Positions 45,623 through 58,885 are shown, counted from the stretch's first letter. The stretch is DNA of 64,000 nucleotides from Coccinella septempunctata (GCF_907165205.1 NC_058189.1:64230315-64294314), one strand, 5' to 3'. Notes: generated by a model not told the origin, from the letters alone. Program-made: numbers and translations.

Positions 45623-47009
45623 TACACTGCTCCACAAGAGTAAGGCATATCGTATTCAATCGTTTTTAAAATTATGTAATCTTCGATAAAATCGCTGTAA
45701 AATTGACATTTCGTCAATCTGGTCGCCTTTTTTCTGAAGTTGGGTTCTTTGCATATGCTTCATGAATGCTCTTAATTTGAAACGAAGTCATTTCATCAAC
45801 GGCTTCGATTTGAAACGAGTTTTCTGAAAATGCCAAGACGTAAATTAACAAACGCTGAGGCTAATAGGGCTATCGGAATGCTACAGGGTGGCCTAAATCA
45901 GGTTCTTGTAGCGGAAAGGCTCCAAGTCAGCCAAAGTGTGATATCTCGACTTTGGAATAGGTTCAGGGAGGCAGGCTCCGTGTTGGAAAGACCAAGGCTT
46001 GGTAGGCGACGAAAAACAACACCTGCTCAGGATCGTTTCATCACCGTTTCAGCGAGAAAAAGCCTACATCTACGAGTAGAGTGCTACGGAATACTCTTCA
46101 AAATGCAGATGGGGTCCAAGTTTCTATCGAAACCATCAGACGACGTTTGAGAGAGGTGAATCTAGATTCTAGACGTCCATTAAGAGGAGTTCTATTAACA
46201 CGTGACCATAAGCGTCAAAGACTGGAACAGGCAAGGCAACATATCAATTGGAACGATCAATGGCGTAGTGTCCTTTTCACTGATGAACCCAGATGTGGAC
46301 GATTTTCAGATTCTCGAAGAATAAGGGTATGGACAATCCTACGCATACCCCGTAATCGTCGCCATGTCCAAGAAGTCCATCCATTCCGAGGGGGTAGTGT
46401 TATGGTATGGGCCGGGATATGTTTCAACGGGCGCACAGATCTATACATTTGTCCTGGGAATATGACCGCCTTACACTATAGGGAGCATGTCATTGATAAT
46501 GTTGTGCCAAATTTTCACGCTGCTATTGGTGAAACTATTCAATTTCTAGACGATAACGCTAGACCGCACCGTGCAGCCATAGTTGAGAATGCGCGCGAGG
46601 AGCTTGGTATTCCACATTTACCAATACCTCCGCACTCACCAGATTTGAATTGCATAGAACATGCATGGGATACGCTCCAAAGAAGATAAGATAATCATCA
46701 ACCTACCCCAGAATCCTTAAATGATCTGAGACAGCTTCTGCCTCGTTTATGGAACCAAATTCCTCAAGAAATGTTCAACAACCTCGTGTGTAGTATGCAA
46801 AGAAGATGTCAAGCTGTTATTGATGCCCGTGGAGGCCAAACATTGTATTGATAGTCTTAAAATGCTTGAATTCTCTGGGAATAAAATTTCGTTATTTTAC
46901 TAAATTTTTCTTTGCAACTTGAAATCATATAAATATGAATTTTAATCACAAAAATCTTATTTTAACTATATTTTTTTGTAATTTATGTCAATATTATGAG
47001 GAGCAGTTT
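45623..47009 (+). mobile_element. Tc1-type DNA transposon, inactive
   Basis: Element of about 1.39 kb with short terminal repeats: ACACTGCTCCACAA at the left and, inverted, AAACTGCTCCTCATAA at the right, both next to TA, the usual Tc1 target. The transposase region spans 45830-46850. It starts MPRRKLTNAEANRAIGM with a helix-turn-helix, then shifts frame near 46070, and continues as 46081-46689. The DDE residues are kept (LFTDEP, FLDDNARPH, PDLNCIEHAWD; 34 residues between the last two). A stop at 46687-46689 cuts off the last 50 or so residues, which are still readable downstream. The frameshift and stop make it dead. Confidence 0.88.
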
Positions 47010-48107
47010 ATAACAAACATTAGGGAGATTTGAGGTACCTCGGAGTGTGACACAGTAACAAATTCTACAGAGAACACAACTGGTTCTCCGAACTCGTTCA
47101 AGTTACAAAGCTTCTGAGGTTCACTTCGGTACCTACAGAGAATCAGGATAATAATAATATGATAATAATATTAGGCAAAAAATCATGAAGCTGGATCGCT
47201 GGTTGTAATATAATATAAGATGATATAATCCACATAACATATCGACCACGTGATCAAAAATTACATACATATGGATGAAATATTAAGAGAGAAAGAGAGA
47301 GATCTCCTGCCAACCTTACGCGTTCCTAATCTTCACAAATCCGAAGAGACAACCCTGTAACTAACATCCACGCCATATATCGATGAGCGCTTGCTCCTGA
47401 TGGGGATCCCTTGGGAAATATCAAAGGAAATATTGTCTCTTCTTCGACGAACAATAACACATTTTCCCCTTGTACCTCCCTTGATGGAAAGAACACTTAG
47501 AGCCTCCTTTCATCGCAGCCATGCATTCTACCCTTTCTTACCCTACCTGCAAACTCATCACCGCGCCACCAAGGGGACCCATTCAACCGCCCTTGCAAAT
47601 CATCCCCCTTTCACTCATTATTCCATCAATGTGGCGGATCTCCCTCGTCTTTCCACCCCCAAGGTCCGCATTATGGCCCTCTGATTAATGTTACATAAGC
47701 GATAATTAATAATTAAATCAGTTCAGTCTACGTCGGTCGAATAATATTAATTTGTCCGATTATGTATCGAAGTTATCCGGGCTTGGGGTTGATTGATTTA
47801 AGTTTGGATTGCAGGGCTCGTGCTGTGTCCTATGCGGGCCGCTGACCTGGACGGGGCAGGTGGACTACGATGAAGAGTTATGAGGATGCTATGGGCATTA
47901 GACACAACCGGTAATTACGTGCGTTCGTGGTGTTCGGTTGGATGGAGAGTGGTGTCCTGGAAGCATATTTCGCGGTGTGGACATTATATCCCTATGTCGT
48001 TTACCTCCGGTTCGTTCGCGATCACAGAGATCAATTTTGAAAGACGTGACAGCCACTATATCAAGTGACATAGAAAACTAACACCCAGTGTTAATGAATT
48101 TTTTAGA
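47010..48107. other. Intergenic, nothing recognised
   Basis: Includes AT-microsatellite-like runs (ATAATAATATTA, near 47145) and a somewhat GC-richer stretch (47330-47680 and 47800-48010) with motif-free frames. Confidence 0.4.
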
Positions 48108-48960
48108 AATAGTTATTTTCCTTTCAAGTGCGGAAAGTGATACTTAGCACGAAACTGCCGTTGCCCGAACGATGCGAAGCAGAGTTCGGGTAAGTAGCTG
48201 AGTCTGAGTGCGGGCAAGACACTTTCCGCAAGAGTTAGGAACAATATTTTCTCTACAAGCGCTTGAAATATATAAATATATCCATTTCACGAAACATATT
48301 TGATTAATTCATGTCTAATGACACACGTTATTCTGCATGTATGCATTATTTAATTTACTCTATATTTGCGTGCGGGAAAGTGACTCTTTGCAACTTGAGA
48401 TGCGTGCGGGAAAAAGGTTGAACGCACACGCTTGTAGAAAATAGTTATTTTCCTATCAAGTGCGGAAAGTGATACTTGCCCGCACGAAACTGCCGTTGCC
48501 CGAACGATGCGAAGCAGAGTTCGGGTAAGCAGTTGAGTGCGGGCAAGACACTTTCCGCAAGAGTTAGGAACAATATTTTTTCTACAAGCGCTTGAAATAT
48601 ATAAATATATCAATTGCACGATACAGATCATATCTCATTCGATTAATTCATATAAAATGACAGACGTAATTCTGCATGTCTTTACCATGGGTTACTCATC
48701 GTTGACGTTCGGTGCATAGAGACATGATAGAATTTAATTTATTCTATAAGATTTGCGTGCGGGAAAAACCCCTGCTAATCCATTCCCGCACGCATTTGCG
48801 TGCGGGAAAAAAATAGCAGGCGTTTTTCAGGCACGTTTTGGAAAAGTGACTCTTTGCAACTTGAAATGCGTGCGGGAAAAAGGTTGAACGCGCACGCTTG
48901 TAGAAAAAAATATATTTGCTCAAGTAAGGATGAGAAACGAGTGGTTTTTGTGTTATCGTC
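48108..48960. repeat. Tandem repeat of a CGGG-rich unit
   Basis: About 48108-48340 and 48438-48680 are direct copies. Each begins TAGTTATTTTCCT-TCAAGTGCGGAAAGTG and contains GCCGTTGCCCGAACGATGCGAAGCAGAGTTCGGG and GCGGGCAAGACACTTTCCGCA. The first and last motifs are mutually inverted, so each unit can fold back. A second word, GCGTGCGGGAAAAAGGTTGAACGC, occurs at about 48400 and 48865. Non-autonomous transposon ends are the likely source. Confidence 0.65.
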
Positions 48961-49009
48961 TGTACATACAAGAAAGTATGTAATGTAATTTACATTTCAA
49001 CGATGGCGG

Positions 49010-50640
49010 TGGTCTCAAAGCAGCGATTGTTCTTCTTCTTTCTACTCTCTATAAAATGGACACGGAAATACACAACCGTATCAAATCGGCATCACGGGCA
49101 TTCTGGAAGCTAAAGGATAGAGTGTTTCAAAATCACGACCTCAATCTGAAGACCAAGACAGCTGTTTACAAAGCAGAGTGGTCCTCCCAACGCTCCTTTA
49201 CGGAAGCGAAAGCTGGACGCCCTACAGGCGACATATTAAACAGCTTGGAAAAACGCAACAACATCATCTAAGACAAATAATGCACATCAGAAGGTTCAAC
49301 AAAGTTACGAATGCAGAAGTCTTGCAACGCGCAAGTTGTACAACAATTGAGACTCAAGTAACAAGGGCCCGACTCAGATGGAGCGGCCACATTCTGAGGA
49401 TGCAAGACACAAGACTCCCCAAAATAGCTCTATATGGCCAATTGGCAGAGGGAGCCCGGAAACCAGGAGGCCATTACAAGCGGTTTAAGGATACACTACA
49501 TCAATCCCTAAAATCAGTTAATGTCAATCATAACTGGGAACAACTAGCGTTAGACAGGTCACAGTGGAGGTCTTTGGTACACAGTTATAATGGAGACTCG
49601 AGAAGGATACAGCGGCGGTCAGATCTGGTTGGTGAATATCCATGCCCGGAGTGTGATAGGATATGTGGGTCACGGTTGGGTCTCTACAGCACACAGTCGC
49701 AATTAGCCCTGAAAAATCATAAGTCTGTTCACACCTTTTGTTTTCCTTTCTTTTTCTTTTTTTTTTGTTTTTTTTTTTTTCCTTTTTTCCTTTTTCGTCT
49801 TTTTGTAGATTCATTCCCGGCAACGGGATACAGCAATGATAATGATGATGGTAAAATGGACAGTGGAGAGTAGAGAGAAGGAGAACGATCGCTGCTTTGA
49901 GACCACAGATTGATGACGAAATCTTGATTTAAACTAGTTGAAGTTGGCTGAGTGAACTGTCTTCCTGGTGGCAGATGATTAGAATATTATTATTTTCGAT
50001 TTTTGATAAGAGAACAACATATACCATGGTGAAACGTTGAATCGTGGGCTAGTGTAAGAGTGAATATTATGCTATGCCAACAAAATTCTTCAAGGATATC
50101 CTCTTCTGAACCATGCAATTTTATTGGTTAAATATTTTTATTCAGAAGAGTCCACATCTCACGAGGGATGACAATTTCGATTTCGTTTATAATGAATCCA
50201 TCATCTTTTTTGATATCTTCATCGCAAAAGTGCTCTCGATACACAAATTGATCCCGAGTCCCGAGAGTAAGGTTTTTTCCAATTTTCTCTCAAAGATGCA
50301 CTATGAAATCTTATGTCTTCCCTTTTTTTTCCGATGCCAAACTCTTACACTAGCGCACAATTCAACATTCCACCATGGTCACATGTTGTTCTCTCATCAA
50401 AAATCGAAGATAATAATATATTAATCATCTGTCACCAGGAAGACAGTTCACTCAGCCATTTTCAACTAGTTCAAATCAAAATGTCGCCATCCTGTGGTCG
50501 CCAGCGCGGCTATTGGTATAAACATGAACTACCTATTGGTACAAATAATCTGTGGTCTCAAAGCAGCTATCGTTCTTCTTCTCTCTACTCTCCATGAAAT
50601 GGACTATGGAGATTAGAGAGAAGGAGAACGATCGACGTAC
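49010..50640. repeat. Palindromic repeat cluster
   Basis: The word GGTCTCAAAGCAGC-ATCGTTCTTCTTCT-TCTACTCTC occurs forward at 49010 and 50555 and inverted at 49855-49905. The stretch 49850-50070 is the inverted copy of about 50330-50600. 50565-50632 folds on itself around CTCTACTCTCCATGAAATGGACTATGGAGATTAGAG. A LINE fragment sits between the first pair. Confidence 0.65.
49056..49870 (+). mobile_element. LINE 3' end with C-terminal zinc finger, best-kept copy
   Basis: After MDTEIHNRIKSASRAFWKLKD (49056 frame) a frameshift near 49190 leads to TLLYGSESWTPYRRHIKQL, NAEVLQRASCTTIET, ARLRWSGHILRMQDTRLPK, LDRSQWRSLVHSYNGDSRR and a YPCPECDRICGSR zinc-finger start. This is the C-terminus of a non-LTR retrotransposon. 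It ends in a long T-rich run (49740-49800), on the coding strand. No catalytic domain is present. Other copies: 13656-14510, 19921-20825, 58890-59430. Confidence 0.82.
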
Positions 50641-51139
50641 TAAAAATGTGTCCCCGAAAACGGGAAACGTAGGATAGGTGTCACTGCGATTGCAGCGGGT
50701 ATTGATAAGGGGTGGGGATTCAAGCGTCAATTTGAGATGAACAGCCTTCATTTTATTTTAGGTTATGTGTCATCGTGGTTTTTCTGATGATTTTTCAAAT
50801 ACCTTCCTTCAAATCTATATTAAATATGAGTTCTCTGAATTATATGCAATAAAATGCAAGTCGAAATCAATGAAATTCAAAAGAAATCCCTGATCAAAAA
50901 ATTTGTACCTACTTTTGTTTATCATCAATGAAATTCAAAAGAAATCACTGATCAAAAAATTTTTTTATCATTGTTTATTGAAAGCAGCTATGTTAGTTGG
51001 TTTACCGTAATCTTCAAAATTATATAAATCCGAAGTGAGGCGTAGTACACATCAAGACAACAAAAGGTAGCAGTCTCAGATTTATCACTTAGGTATTAAG
51101 AGTAGATTCTGTTGCCAATACTCAGCTGAGAACCGATAT

Positions 51140-51695
51140 AAACCATATATTATGTTATGCCAACAAAATTCTTCAAGAATATTCTCTTCTGAACCATGTA
51201 GTTTTATTGGTTAGATATGCTTATTCAGAAGAGTCAACTTCTCACGAGGGATGACAATTTCGATTTCGTTTATAATGAATCCATGATCTTTTTGTTATCT
51301 TCATCGCAAAAGTGCTCTTGACATACAAATTGATTCGGAGTCGATTCTTGAGATAAGGTTTTTTTCAATTTTCTCTCAAAAATGCTCTCGGAAATTTTAT
51401 CTCTTCTCCTTTTCTTTCCGATGCCAAAACACTCTCACACTAGCGCACGCTTCAACATTTCACCATGGTCTTATGTTGTTCTCTTATCAAAAATCGAGAG
51501 TAATTATATTCTAATCATCTGTCACCAGAAAGATAGTTCACTCAGCCCTCTTGAACCACTTCAAATCAAAATTTCGCCATCCTGTGGTCGCCAGCGCGGC
51601 TATTGGTAAAAACATGAACTACCTATTGTTACAAATAATCTGTGGTCTCAAAGCAGCAATCGTTTTTCTTCTCTCTACTCTCCATAAAATGGACA
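51140..51695 (+). repeat. Second direct copy of the 50.07-50.60 kb block
   Basis: From ATGCCAACAAAATTCTTCAAG to ACTCTCCAT-AAATGGAC, matching 50071-50602 with small indels over about 530 bp. Confidence 0.7.
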
Positions 51696-51929
51696 ATCAT
51701 TCTCAGATTCATAGAGATAGGTGATCATATATCATAGAAGAAACTGTATTCCTGTCAGGGGTGGGTAAATCGATACGACAATTTATTGTGAAGATAAGTA
51801 TTGTAAAAATACTAAAAAAAAGTCAACAAGTGAACTAGGCATTCTACCGAGGCTCAAAATTTTCAATAGTTAATCCAATATCATGCCCAGCGCAGCCTCC
51901 CACCCCCCATAATCCGATTCCAACTTCCG

Positions 51930-52380
51930 ACTTTAATGGTCTCGAAACGATGAAGGGACGATAATTGATCGTGGCATTATTTGCGCAGCGACATTCCGTA
52001 TCAGTTTCAGGCCCGAAGGAGCGCCATCCTGAAAGTCCGAGGCATCGGGGCCACGACGATTATCCTTGCTGCTGTCTGTGTTGAACCTCTCGGTATCTGC
52101 ATTAGACAGTCTCAATTTAGCATGGTAAACAAATGAAAGTTCGCCTTCGGCTGTTAGCGCTACAAATGATGTTGACAATTATAAGTTTCGAGGACGGGCG
52201 GAGAAGTTTGAGGGTTTGGATTGCGACGATTACGCGTGGTGGTGGCGATGGTGCGAAAGGGATTGATGGACGACTTAGCGGGGGCGGCGATCGGATGCGG
52301 CATGACCGGATAGGCGCCTTCGGTTCGGTGGTTTCTGCCGAATTGACGATCATCGATCGCGATTCGGGTGTTTGACTCTG
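51930..52380. other. CpG-richer patch, function unknown
   Basis: Clearly richer in G+C and CpG than its surroundings (for example GGGGGCGGCGATCGGATGCGG). Overlapping frames exist on both strands without motifs. Could be a promoter, a first exon or a different repeat. No call possible. Confidence 0.35.
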
Positions 52381-53213
52381 GATTAACTCTGTATAGTCAG
52401 AGTGATCTTTATGGTGGTATTCTGCTTTCATCTGTAACTTTTCATAAGCTTACAGGATAATTGCAATTCTGGACGGTTTTCAGTGGTCTGTAGCTTACAG
52501 GAATCCGTAACTATTTTTGATAAGTAGTTCAAAAGTAACATTGTATATAAGATATTTACAGGAACATTTCCAGAATTGCATTATTTACGAATCTGTCAAT
52601 CGGACACTGACAGATCGATCGTACGCTACAGATTTGTAACTTTACGGATGAAAAGCAGAATACAACCATAAGATACAGCGAAGATGGATTTAGGTGAATA
52701 CCTTCATCGTCTTGATGTTCTGGTGGTTTGTGTTCATAACTTTCGAAAAAAAAATAACACAGTAAATTCAAGGCATGGTTCAAAATGGTTCTCGTGGAGT
52801 GGGGGAATATGATCTGGAGAGAAATATTTCCTAGCTATGAACAGGTATTCCACCTCAATTATAATAATAATAACAAAACTGGCCTACCTGACTGGTTGGT
52901 AGTCACTGTAGACTGTTGCAGACTGCATATTATGATCTTCGAGTAGTTTCTTCAATTGTGTTTGTATTATCTATCTTCTGAACCTCTTTTGTTCTGCTGG
53001 GGTGATGGCGTTCTTATTAGTTCATAATCTATTGATACGAGGATGTATTGATATCTAATTAGAATAGACCAGTTCCATGCATGAAAAAAATATTACGTTA
53101 TCATAGCAACGACATAGAAATACCAAACGAACAATAACTCATTAGAAGTGTCAGTGTGAAATTTGACGTCAAAAAAGTTAACCAAAGTTACGCAATAAAT
53201 TGAAAGAAGGAAG
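52381..53213. other. Intergenic, nothing recognised
   Basis: Contains a small inverted relation between GTAACTTTTCATAAG / CTGTAGCTTACAGG words and ATAATAATAATAA near 52861. No gene. Confidence 0.4.
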
Positions 53214-54216
53214 ATGTGGACCGAAATTGTGAAAATCTAGAAATTGAAGTATGGAGCCATCATCAAGTACCTGTATTTAAAAGAGTTGAGAGGTAATACC
53301 CTTGGTGATCAATGTCCTTCGTATGCAACCGTAAAAATTGGACTGCAAGCTTCAAAAGAGTTAAATTTTCCATTGAAGATGATGACCGATCGGGGAGGCC
53401 AGTTTCTGGATCAGTCCCCGAAAATATCGATGCAGTTCATGACATGATTTTATCAGACCGTCGAATTGGGCTTAAACGGATATCTGAAGCATTTCATACG
53501 AACGCGTTCATCATATAGTTCACGTCAATTTGGACATGAGAAAAATTGCTGCAAAATGGATCCCCAAATGTTTGAATGTTGACCAAAAACGTGCAAGGGT
53601 AGAAGCATCGCGTTCGATCTGTGCTCGATTTGAAAAGGATGTAGGCTTCTTAAACCGAAGTGTTACTGTGGATGAGACTTGGATTCTACGATCCAGAAAC
53701 AAAGCAACAATCGATGGAATGGCGACACTCTGGTTCTCCAAGACCTAAGAAGCTTCGTGTCCAAAAATCTGCTGAAAAAGTTCTTGCTTCAGTTTTTTGG
53801 GATTGCCGTGGAGTAATCATGATTGATTTTTTGAATAAGGGTAAAACAATAACCGGAGACTACTATTCGACATTACTGACAATGCTACGGAAAAAAATTG
53901 AAGAGAAAAGACGCGGAAAGCTATCAACAGTTGTTTTGTTTTTGCAGGACAACGCACCCTCAACCAATTCTTATGTTTGCATGCAAAAAATTTGTGATTT
54001 AGGGTTTGAATTACTGGAACACCCCCCTTATTCACCTGATTTGGCTCCATCCGACTATCATCTCTTTCCTCAACTGAAAAAAAGTTTAAATGGTCGTAAA
54101 TTTTCTTCCAACGAGGAGGTTATAAAAGCTGTGGAGGTCTGGTTTGCAGAGCAAGAGGAAACATTTTTTTTTGAAAGGTATAGAGACATTGCAGGTTCGC
54201 TGTAATAATTGTATCC
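53214..54216 (+). mobile_element. mariner transposase, multiply frameshifted
   Basis: Reads MWTEIVKI, then a stop, KYGAIIKYLYLKELRG with a deletion, NTLGDQCPSYATVK, FSIEDDDRSGRPVS, MILSDRRIGLKRISEA, VTVDETW, YDPETKQQSMEWRHSG, LQDNAPSTNSYV and YSPDLAPSDYHLFPQLKKSL. That is the full order of a mariner transposase with its DD34D signature (34 residues between the last two Asp), across three frames. Several frame breaks make it inactive. Terminal repeats were not found by eye. Confidence 0.9.
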
Positions 54217-55333
54217 AATTAAAAGGAGAATATGTTGAGAAATAAAATATTTTGACATTGAAATTTTCTTTGGTTCTATAGTAGGCTAAGAATTTTTCAA
54301 TATACCCCCGTATGTATCCTCAAGGGTGGGTCTTCTCAGTGCCATTTCAAACTTTTTTCAAGGAGTGGATTTACTGGCATCTAGGGAGGTGCTCGAACGT
54401 ATGTCACAGGTGAATGAAGAAAAAGTGACTTCCTTTTGCCCAATACTCTTTGATTTATCATATTAAATCATTCGTTTTCATAAAATACAAGGAGAGTAGT
54501 CTGTTCCCATTGCAGTCCATAACCCGACTACATAAGTAAATTGCTCCTTAGGTGTCCTAGGTGAAGAATCAGAAATTACCTAGTTCTGGGAAGTTGCCAA
54601 ACTGTTGCATATATAACAAGAATTGAGCTGGTTAACCACGGTTCAGTGGCTCAAGCATATGCGAGACGAGCACTGAGCAGATGAAAAATTGAATATGAAC
54701 CCTGATAACAGCGTGGCAGCGCCCGCAATATGTGGAAAACTAATTTTCCGAGCGCGAGATAACACCTATTCAAATTTCGTTAAACTGGAGTCAATTTCCC
54801 CGTTGTAGCCTGAATTTCAATGAACCCGATTTCCATGAAAAATTAGAATTAGTATATTCCATGAGGAAGAGGTAAGAACTCGTAGGAGGTGCGCTGGGAA
54901 ATTTCATTTTCCCAGCGTAATTGAACGGGATTTCGCGAACTAGCTGGAAGAATACGTCCGGGAAAGGAAATTCATGATCTGGAAATGGAATATTTGGTCA
55001 TAACCTATTTAGTTGGGACACTTTTGAGCTGACAATCTCCTTTACTTGTTTTATGAAATAATACTTCGCAAATTTCACTTTATTACTGCACAATCTGACA
55101 GCGGGTTTCATAAAACTTTGATTGTCCGATCAACGATTTGACAGTCACTCGATTTCTGAAACGAAATCACTGAAACTTTTTCATTTCTGAATATATTGAA
55201 GGAGTAGCAATTGAGAATCATTGAATTGGCGAATGAAAGTCATAATTTCTTCTCTTCGTTTTTATCTAATTCATAATTTAATGCGAGAATGATATTCTAA
55301 ATGATCATGACATCTATTCTATTCGTCAATCAA
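54217..55333. other. Intergenic, nothing recognised
   Basis: No motif-bearing frame. Confidence 0.4.
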
Positions 55334-55665
55334 GCGTTGATTCCCCAATCAAGCTCGGGGATAATGATTTAAGGACCAATTGGAATGTGTGAATATGAAA
55401 TAGCATTTTAAGTTAACTCGTTAATGTAATGCTACCATTATTTATCCTTGAAAAAACGGCAAAATGATGTTAGTTTAGGTTACGTTAGGTTAGGTTAGGT
55501 TAGGTTAGCGTTGATTCCCCAATCGAGCTTTATGAAACCCGGGGATAATGGTGTAAGGACCAAATGGATTGTGTGACTTTGTAATAGCATTTTAAGTTAA
55601 CTCGTTAATGTAATGCTACCATTATTTGTACTTGAATACCTAAAGGGCAAAATGTTGTTAGGAAA
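55334..55665. repeat. Duplicated 150-bp block flanking a TTAGG tract
   Basis: GCGTTGATTCCCCAATC...ATAGCATTTTAAGTTAACTCGTTAATGTAATGCTACCATTATTT...GCAAAATG-TGTTAG occurs at 55334-55475 and again at 55508-55665. The two copies are joined by TTTAGGTTACG and nearly five TTAGG units (55485-55508). Confidence 0.8.
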
Positions 55666-58600
55666 CAAGTTTCATCTCAGATTTATACCAACGTTACCAC
55701 CCGTTGATTCTAGGTTTGTTATAATTAGAAATCATCCTCTTCCTAACCAACAAAATTCTACAGAGATATAAGGGTGAGAATTCCTTTCTAAATTTCTTTG
55801 TTGAAATACGAATTTTAGACTATATGTTGTTTAAGCTTGGTTATTAATCATCACTTTGATCATACTTCCCATTCAACTTGGGTTTGTCATTCATCTCACC
55901 CAAATAGGTAACGATAGATAATAGTAGAGTGATGGTGAGATGAAAATTGACTCATGTCTCCCTAACCCATAGCAGAGTTGAACGTCAAGGTTTTCATCAT
56001 CAAATGTATCAGCGTATAAAATACATATTTTCTGTTTCAGAATGACTCTCACTTATTTCCGAGATGTTTTTTTGTTTTTTGAACCTTTGTATATCGTTTT
56101 ATATTCAATTCTACTATTCAATTGTCTTTTTTGAAGCAAACTATCATCTAAGCTCAGTGCGGGAAATTTGGACCACTGTTTATGTCTCCCGACCATAGCA
56201 TTGGTCAAGTCTCATGCACTCCCTTTTAGTCTATTCAACAGATGTTTTCTTAAAACTTTTACTACTATCTTTAAAAATATCATTATCAATATCATTAAAA
56301 AGGCTCATCGATTGTAAAACAATATTAATCAATGAAAACAATAAAATTAAATAACACCACGCACCTATTAAACTTTTCAGACAATGTATCAAACCATATA
56401 AGTAAGCTATGTTTCAATCTCGATTTCTTTTTCCCGATACTAAAATCTGTCTATCAAACCATAATTATTCAATTTCTGACTTTCTAACAACAAAATCACG
56501 TTCAATAACCTCTCACTCCCGAACTGTTCCGATGGCGGCCAAAATGGAGCAGCCAATAGTTGTGCCTTGTTACGAGTATGTCGCAAGCCGTTTACGATAC
56601 CGATAGCGCGAAATTTGAATTGAAATATTTGAGGTGGTTCAAGTCTCCTACCTGAGCAAGTGTCCCGGACTCCCCCCACAGCAGCGTGAAGTTGGTAACA
56701 CTTCGGGTCAGCAGCTCGGTACATAGACATAGATAATAACATGATTTTGTGATTCGTTTTATATCATTTTTGTGTGGATCTTCTTGTGGTACTCGTCTTC
56801 CTCGGTGAAATTCGACTTTTTAAGTTAAGTGTAAACTTCAATTTGTGCTATGTTACATCCTCACGTGCCACACAGAATGAAAGTACCATCTTCAGCGAGA
56901 ACCTCATGGACTCTCATCGAAAAGTGTAATGGAGGACACAGATAGTTAAGACGTGATGCTTCAGCTTCAGCTTCAGCAATTAGAGCGTTCGCAACCTCTA
57001 GCAGTTTCGCGGACAAATGAACAACATAAACCCCTTAACAAGATGCCTGACGGACAGGCACACTTGTACACATTTCAAATAACAGCGACGTCTCTAGTTG
57101 ACTAAGTGTGCGCAATAAAGGTCTTATGGGTGTCTCCGATGACGCTGAATGAAATTTATATGCAGTTTCGTTGTGATTCAGTCGATTTCGGGAAAATTTA
57201 CTGCGGACGTTTATGTTCTGGGGGGATTTCGAGGGGCGCGAATTCAGGAAGAATCTCGCTAGGTTTTGATGTGAGGGTGAAATCGATTGCATGGAACCTC
57301 ATTCTAGTTATTCGTCACATTGGGATGGTTAAACTGAGGAGTTTCTCATAGAAACAGTACGTGCTTCAGACTGAGCGGTAGGGGAGTCTTTGAGAGGGTC
57401 TGAGGTGGGAAAATTTATGGAATTGCTAGGAAGAATTTATTTATTACGAATTGTGCTCTTCTATGTGACTGGAGACTTAATTGGACAGAAAGACTGCAGT
57501 ATTCTTTGAGGAGAAGACTGAATTTTCTTATCCTAACTGGAGGCATCAGAGCAATCATTTTTTGACTAACAAACGGTTTTGAATTTTTTACAGGAAAGTG
57601 GTGCATCCTAGAGAAAAAACTCGGAGATCTTTTTCGTTCTAAATTGAACAGGAATTGTAGAAGTGAATTTCATTTGGAAGGGGCACTGGCGTACCTACAA
57701 TTTTTTCAGCAAATATGGGAGTCAATGCCAGTAAGCACGCCACTGTAGTTGCTGAAGACAGGATACTAAACATGAAATAATAGTCTTAATGTGGTATCCA
57801 TTTTTACCAATTCTCGTTCAAATATCTCGAGCCGTTTCGAAAATATCTAGGAAATCGTTATTCATTTGAAATATTTTCAACTCCCTGTATCTTGGAAACG
57901 AAACATTTCTGGACAAAGACCTTTCCGATTACAAATAACTCAGAGAACAGTATCCTGAATTCAATCGCAATGTTTGGGAATCACCCCTAACTTCCCCTTA
58001 TTTACTTCACTTCAACTTTGTCCTTCAGAAAAAAATAACGTTTTTGAGCGAAATCATTTCCTCCATTGGAAATTATTGAATTGCTCTTGAAAGAGTGAAG
58101 GAACATTTGTTTAACTGTCCTAGCAATCAGCCATCAATTTTCCTTTGTCTTGAAAAGTTCGCCAATAGTTTTTACTGAGATCCAGATACTTTTTGGAGTG
58201 ATACACACGGGAATGCTCTATCAAAGAATTTTCCTTCCCCTTTCGGCTCCCTCCTTCTTCAAAATCTTTTTCTTTCAGGTGAATTTTCCTATTTCACAGA
58301 TAAGAGCAGTAACTGGCCTTTCTGTTCTTTTTTTACCTAGTATATGGGATTGGGCACTCCTATATCAGCTCTAAATCAATGATATTGGGGCTGACTACAT
58401 TGGTAGCAGCTTGAATATCAAAGGGTGCTTTGTTAATTCTATCAAGTATCCTATATTGAATAGGACCAAAGAGCAACTCTTTGTCATCAGGAATATGGCA
58501 TTCTCAGTCTATCAACTTTTTGTATAGATGAAGGTTGTAACAAACTGAAAACACACACGATCTGTGGAAAGCCATTTGGTTTTGCTCGTGTCCAGGACTC

Positions 58601-58885
58601 AACAGTCAGTGTGTGTGAATGCTGAGGCTCTTCAATAGGTCCTCAGATTTGTGAACACCATAGACGTTTTCCTGGGAAATGATTGAGCAGGGTTTGGTAT
58701 CAAAGATATTAATAAAATCTGATATCTGAAAGGCTGAACCTTGTCTTTCAACCGTCATCGCTATCTCAATTTCATCTCATTCTGTTGTGCTTTAACTGAA
58801 TACTTTAGAAACATAAGAAAGTACAATGTACAGTACCGACCTTATCGGGCAATAATTGGATGATAACTTTCCACAGTACTACTAT
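55666..58885. other. Intergenic, nothing recognised
   Basis: About 3.2 kb with no recognised gene. A moderately CpG-richer stretch near 56520-57370 holds several motif-free frames on both strands; a host exon there cannot be excluded. Confidence 0.35.

Noticed and set aside
47391..47684. 97-codon frame in a GC-richer stretch
   Set aside because: No motif, no splice context, proline-rich by composition only.
49524..49823. Lysine-rich minus-strand frame
   Set aside because: Antisense to the LINE 3' end and its T-rich run.
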